DNA from: Marsupella aquatica
Lineage: Eukaryota > Marchantiophyta
Assembly (NCBI GenBank): GCA_973895155.1
Contig: OZ316897.1
Location: 20,088,001-20,152,000, forward strand
Direction of reading: 5' to 3'
DNA: 64,000 nt
Made by a program: the position numbers and the translations under genes. The notes under the pieces are model-generated. The model searched no databases and had not been told where the DNA came from. It was given only the letters and a program-made list of their open reading frames with translations. This document shows positions 61,781 through 64,000 of this stretch, piece after piece (within the stretch, counting starts at the first letter, position 1; the number at the start of each line of letters is the position of its first letter).

Positions 61781-62937
61781 GAAGTGGATGACCCAAAGTA
61801 AATCGGGCCAGAGTGGGTGACAAAAAATGAAGAGTGCTAAGACATAAATTGGTGGACCCTAAAGGTTAGGCTTGCTCTAGAAGCCTAGACCCCAACTCTG
61901 GGTTCAGCCTATCTTGGTATGTGATTTATTAGTAGGACGTCATTTATTAGTAAGATAACCCCTCAAGTCCATGGGTTACCCAGCCTGCATATCAAGTTTT
62001 TATCTGGATCTACTATACATTAATTGGGTATGTGGCACTCGTTGTATTCCGCAGTTCCGCTGCTAGTAACTGGAGTTATGAACCTAGTTTCTGTTTCTGA
62101 ACCTACACTAGTTGGGTCTCAAGCACATGTTGTATGCCGGTGTTGATCACTGGAGTTGTGAACGTAGTTTCTACGGACATTGGAGATATTGCTGTCAGGT
62201 CTGGACGAAGAAGCTGATTGTGAAGTGCATCGAAACTGCAGTCTAACGATGATCGTTGACAGGCTGTCTAGAATCCAATAATCGCGGGTACTTGTGACCT
62301 TGTGCGGCCAGATGACTCTTACGTCGACTGACTCCTGGTGTGTTTGAGTTTTCAAAGGAGGAAATTGTGAGCACAGTCCACCAACTCTTAAGAATTCTGA
62401 CCTCGTTTGTTACAAAAAATTGCTGATGAACAGATTCGGAACAATAATAAGTCGTGAGATAAGAGTTTCTGCAGAATGTTTCGAGCAGACCCACTAGAAA
62501 TATAAACACTATAGACCTAAGCAAGTATTCGGCAATTATGGAGATGCCAACTTGAACTGCCTGACCCTACTGTAGCTACAATGGACAGAGTACATTGCTT
62601 GCGGTTCAATCAGACAGACCCATGCAGATAGAATCGTGAACAATAAAGCAGATCCAGACCTAGACTGCAATTCCACGTAAAAATTTGAGCTATCCGTGAT
62701 AGCTCAAACTTTCGTTATTTGTCTGATAAGCTAGTAACGATGGGAGCAATGCCTTTTCTTCCCCCGAAGAATGAAAACAAACCAATTTCCTCTATGGAAT
62801 GGCAAAAGTAGGGAACATAAAATAACAGACGTGAACTGCCTGAATTGCTTTCAAAATCTTGCATGGTTTTGCTGAGATGACTAGACATGAAAAACGAGTT
62901 ATGGAACTTGAAGTGACACAACTCTACATTATTTCAC

Positions 62938-63982
62938 TTAAGGGCCTTCATCTTCACTGTCACTTAGATCAAGAGTGTTCACTCTTTTTCTCTTCCGAGA
63001 ACTTCTGTCTCCTATTGAGACTAATTGTCCGTCAGCTCCACGGTTCTTGACATCATCGTCACTGTCTTCTAAATCTTCAAAGTTGTCGCCTCTCAAGGTG
63101 TTCCTCTCTCCTGTTTGTTCGAGGACTGGGGTTCCTGCATGGCTTGGTGCTGAGCTTGTTAATCTACTACTGAGAACATCGCCCTCGTTGTCTCCTAAAC
63201 CGTCACTATCCTCTAAGTCAACAGTGTTTGTTCTTCCCCTGGGAAAATCATTTTCCACTGGGTCCCCACTAGTGCTTCCACCCTGGCCTGGGGCGGGTGC
63301 TGCTGACCTTATCAGGCGAGTAAGAGGGGCATCATCATCATCACTGGCCAACAATTCCACAGATTCAGTCCTTCTTTTCCTTGAACGTCTACCTTCTTCT
63401 CTGGCTGTACTCGCAAGTCCTTCGTGACGCGATGAAGGTCCACTAAACCCACCTTTAAGGGCATTTCCATCCTCCGCTAGCTCCCCACTGGTGGTTCCAC
63501 CCTGGCCTAAAGCTCGTGCTGATCTTCCCAGGCGAATAAGAGGGGCATCATCTTCCTCATCATCACTGTCCAACAATTCCACGGATTCAGTCGTTCTTTC
63601 CCTTGAACGTCTACCTTCTGCTGTACTCGCAAGGCCTCCTTGACCTGATGAAGGCCCACTAAACCCACCTCCAAGGGTATCTTCATCGTCACTGTTCGGT
63701 AGGTCGTCCGTATTTATTCGCCTCTTCATTCCAGGTTTCTTTCCACTTCTATCTACACTCTTGTATCCTTCCTCCCGACAGGACAAGTAATTGACACCAA
63801 TGGGTAGGTTGTCGTCATCATGTTCACTATCAGTAAGGTTGGCATGGAAAGAAGAAGGAGCAGTTCTGGGCTTGGGTTTGACCAAACCGAGTGTGCGTAA
63901 TCTCCGTGACACCTGAGCAGTTGTGAATTCTCCACCCATATTCTCGGTGATGACTTTGGTGACGTTCTTGCCACTCCCATGC
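62938..63982 (-). CDS. Probable TIMELESS C-terminus (last exon; gene continues beyond the window)
   Basis: The frame runs from an acceptor (TATGCAG ending at 63,983) to the stop at 62,938; about 348 residues are visible. The start, GSGKNVTKVITENMGGEF followed by TTAQVSRRLRTLGLV, resembles the conserved C-terminal helical segment of plant TIMELESS proteins. TIMELESS with TIPIN protects stalled replication forks and links them to checkpoint signalling and cohesion in the nucleus. The rest is a disordered, acidic and Ser-rich tail. It has two tandem repeats of about 70 residues (roughly 110-178 and 182-247 of the open frame) and six acidic motifs such as VELLDSDDEED and TLDLSDSEDE, often preceded by basic runs (RKRR, RKRKR) that can serve as nuclear localisation signals. 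The assignment rests on the short N-terminal part only. Confidence 0.65.
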
Positions 63983-64000
63983 CTGCATACCAGCAAAGAA

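Larger units (their letters stand above)
58515..62937. other. Non-coding stretch between CER1 and TIMELESS
   Basis: No gene is supportable. The first 350 bases are pyrimidine-rich repeats. The rest is AT-rich, with a minisatellite at 60 kb and duplicated blocks at 61.3-61.8 kb. A minus-strand frame at 60,846-61,094 (WVIKCNPKLFSNLKNLKFSV) looks faintly protein-like and could be a transposon relic, but I cannot place it. Confidence 0.5.

Overview
The window looks like nuclear DNA of a land plant, most likely a bryophyte. A liverwort such as Marchantia is my best guess. It is AT-rich with long gene-poor stretches. The recognisable genes have GT-AG introns and plant-specific products: chalcone/stilbenecarboxylate-synthase-like type III polyketide synthases (PKSs), a CER1-type wax alkane enzyme, a SUVH-type SRA domain and a plant TIMELESS C-terminus. 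The species is an inference from protein style; no marker gene fixes it.

Layout. 0-7.3 kb: a possible last exon of an upstream gene, then non-coding DNA with short tandem duplications. 7.4-23.4 kb: a polyketide locus. Two almost identical two-exon PKS genes face each other (8.6-10.2 kb plus, 19.4-21.0 kb minus) inside a large inverted repeat. The spacer is full of smaller repeats and holds a decayed third PKS 3' end at 16.8 kb. 23.4-41 kb: gene-poor DNA with a dead PLS-type PPR gene (31-32 kb), a GC-rich block (33-34.6 kb) and a decayed PIF/Harbinger element with a terminal-inverted-repeat structure beside it (36.5-39.2 kb).

41-45.7 kb: an intact-looking gene whose first coding exon carries an SRA-YDG methyl-DNA reader domain and whose second, joined in phase, carries a chromodomain with a full aromatic cage. 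No pre-SET or SET domain is present. I regard this SRA-chromodomain protein as the most novel item in the window. 45.7-52.2 kb: non-coding, with a minisatellite-like array whose unit also occurs at 14.2 kb. 52.3-58.1 kb (minus): a complete 11-exon CER1 gene whose joined exons give 621 residues with all histidine clusters. 58.1-62.9 kb: non-coding repeats. 62.9 kb to the end (minus): the last exon of a probable TIMELESS gene, with an acidic repeated tail rich in SUMO-interaction-like motifs.

The genes do not form one pathway. The PKS pair (phenolics) and CER1 (cuticular alkanes) are land-plant surface and secondary metabolism genes. The SRA-chromodomain and TIMELESS genes belong to chromatin and replication. 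Exon limits were set by hand from splice consensus, reading phase and protein-family alignment from memory; no database search was run.
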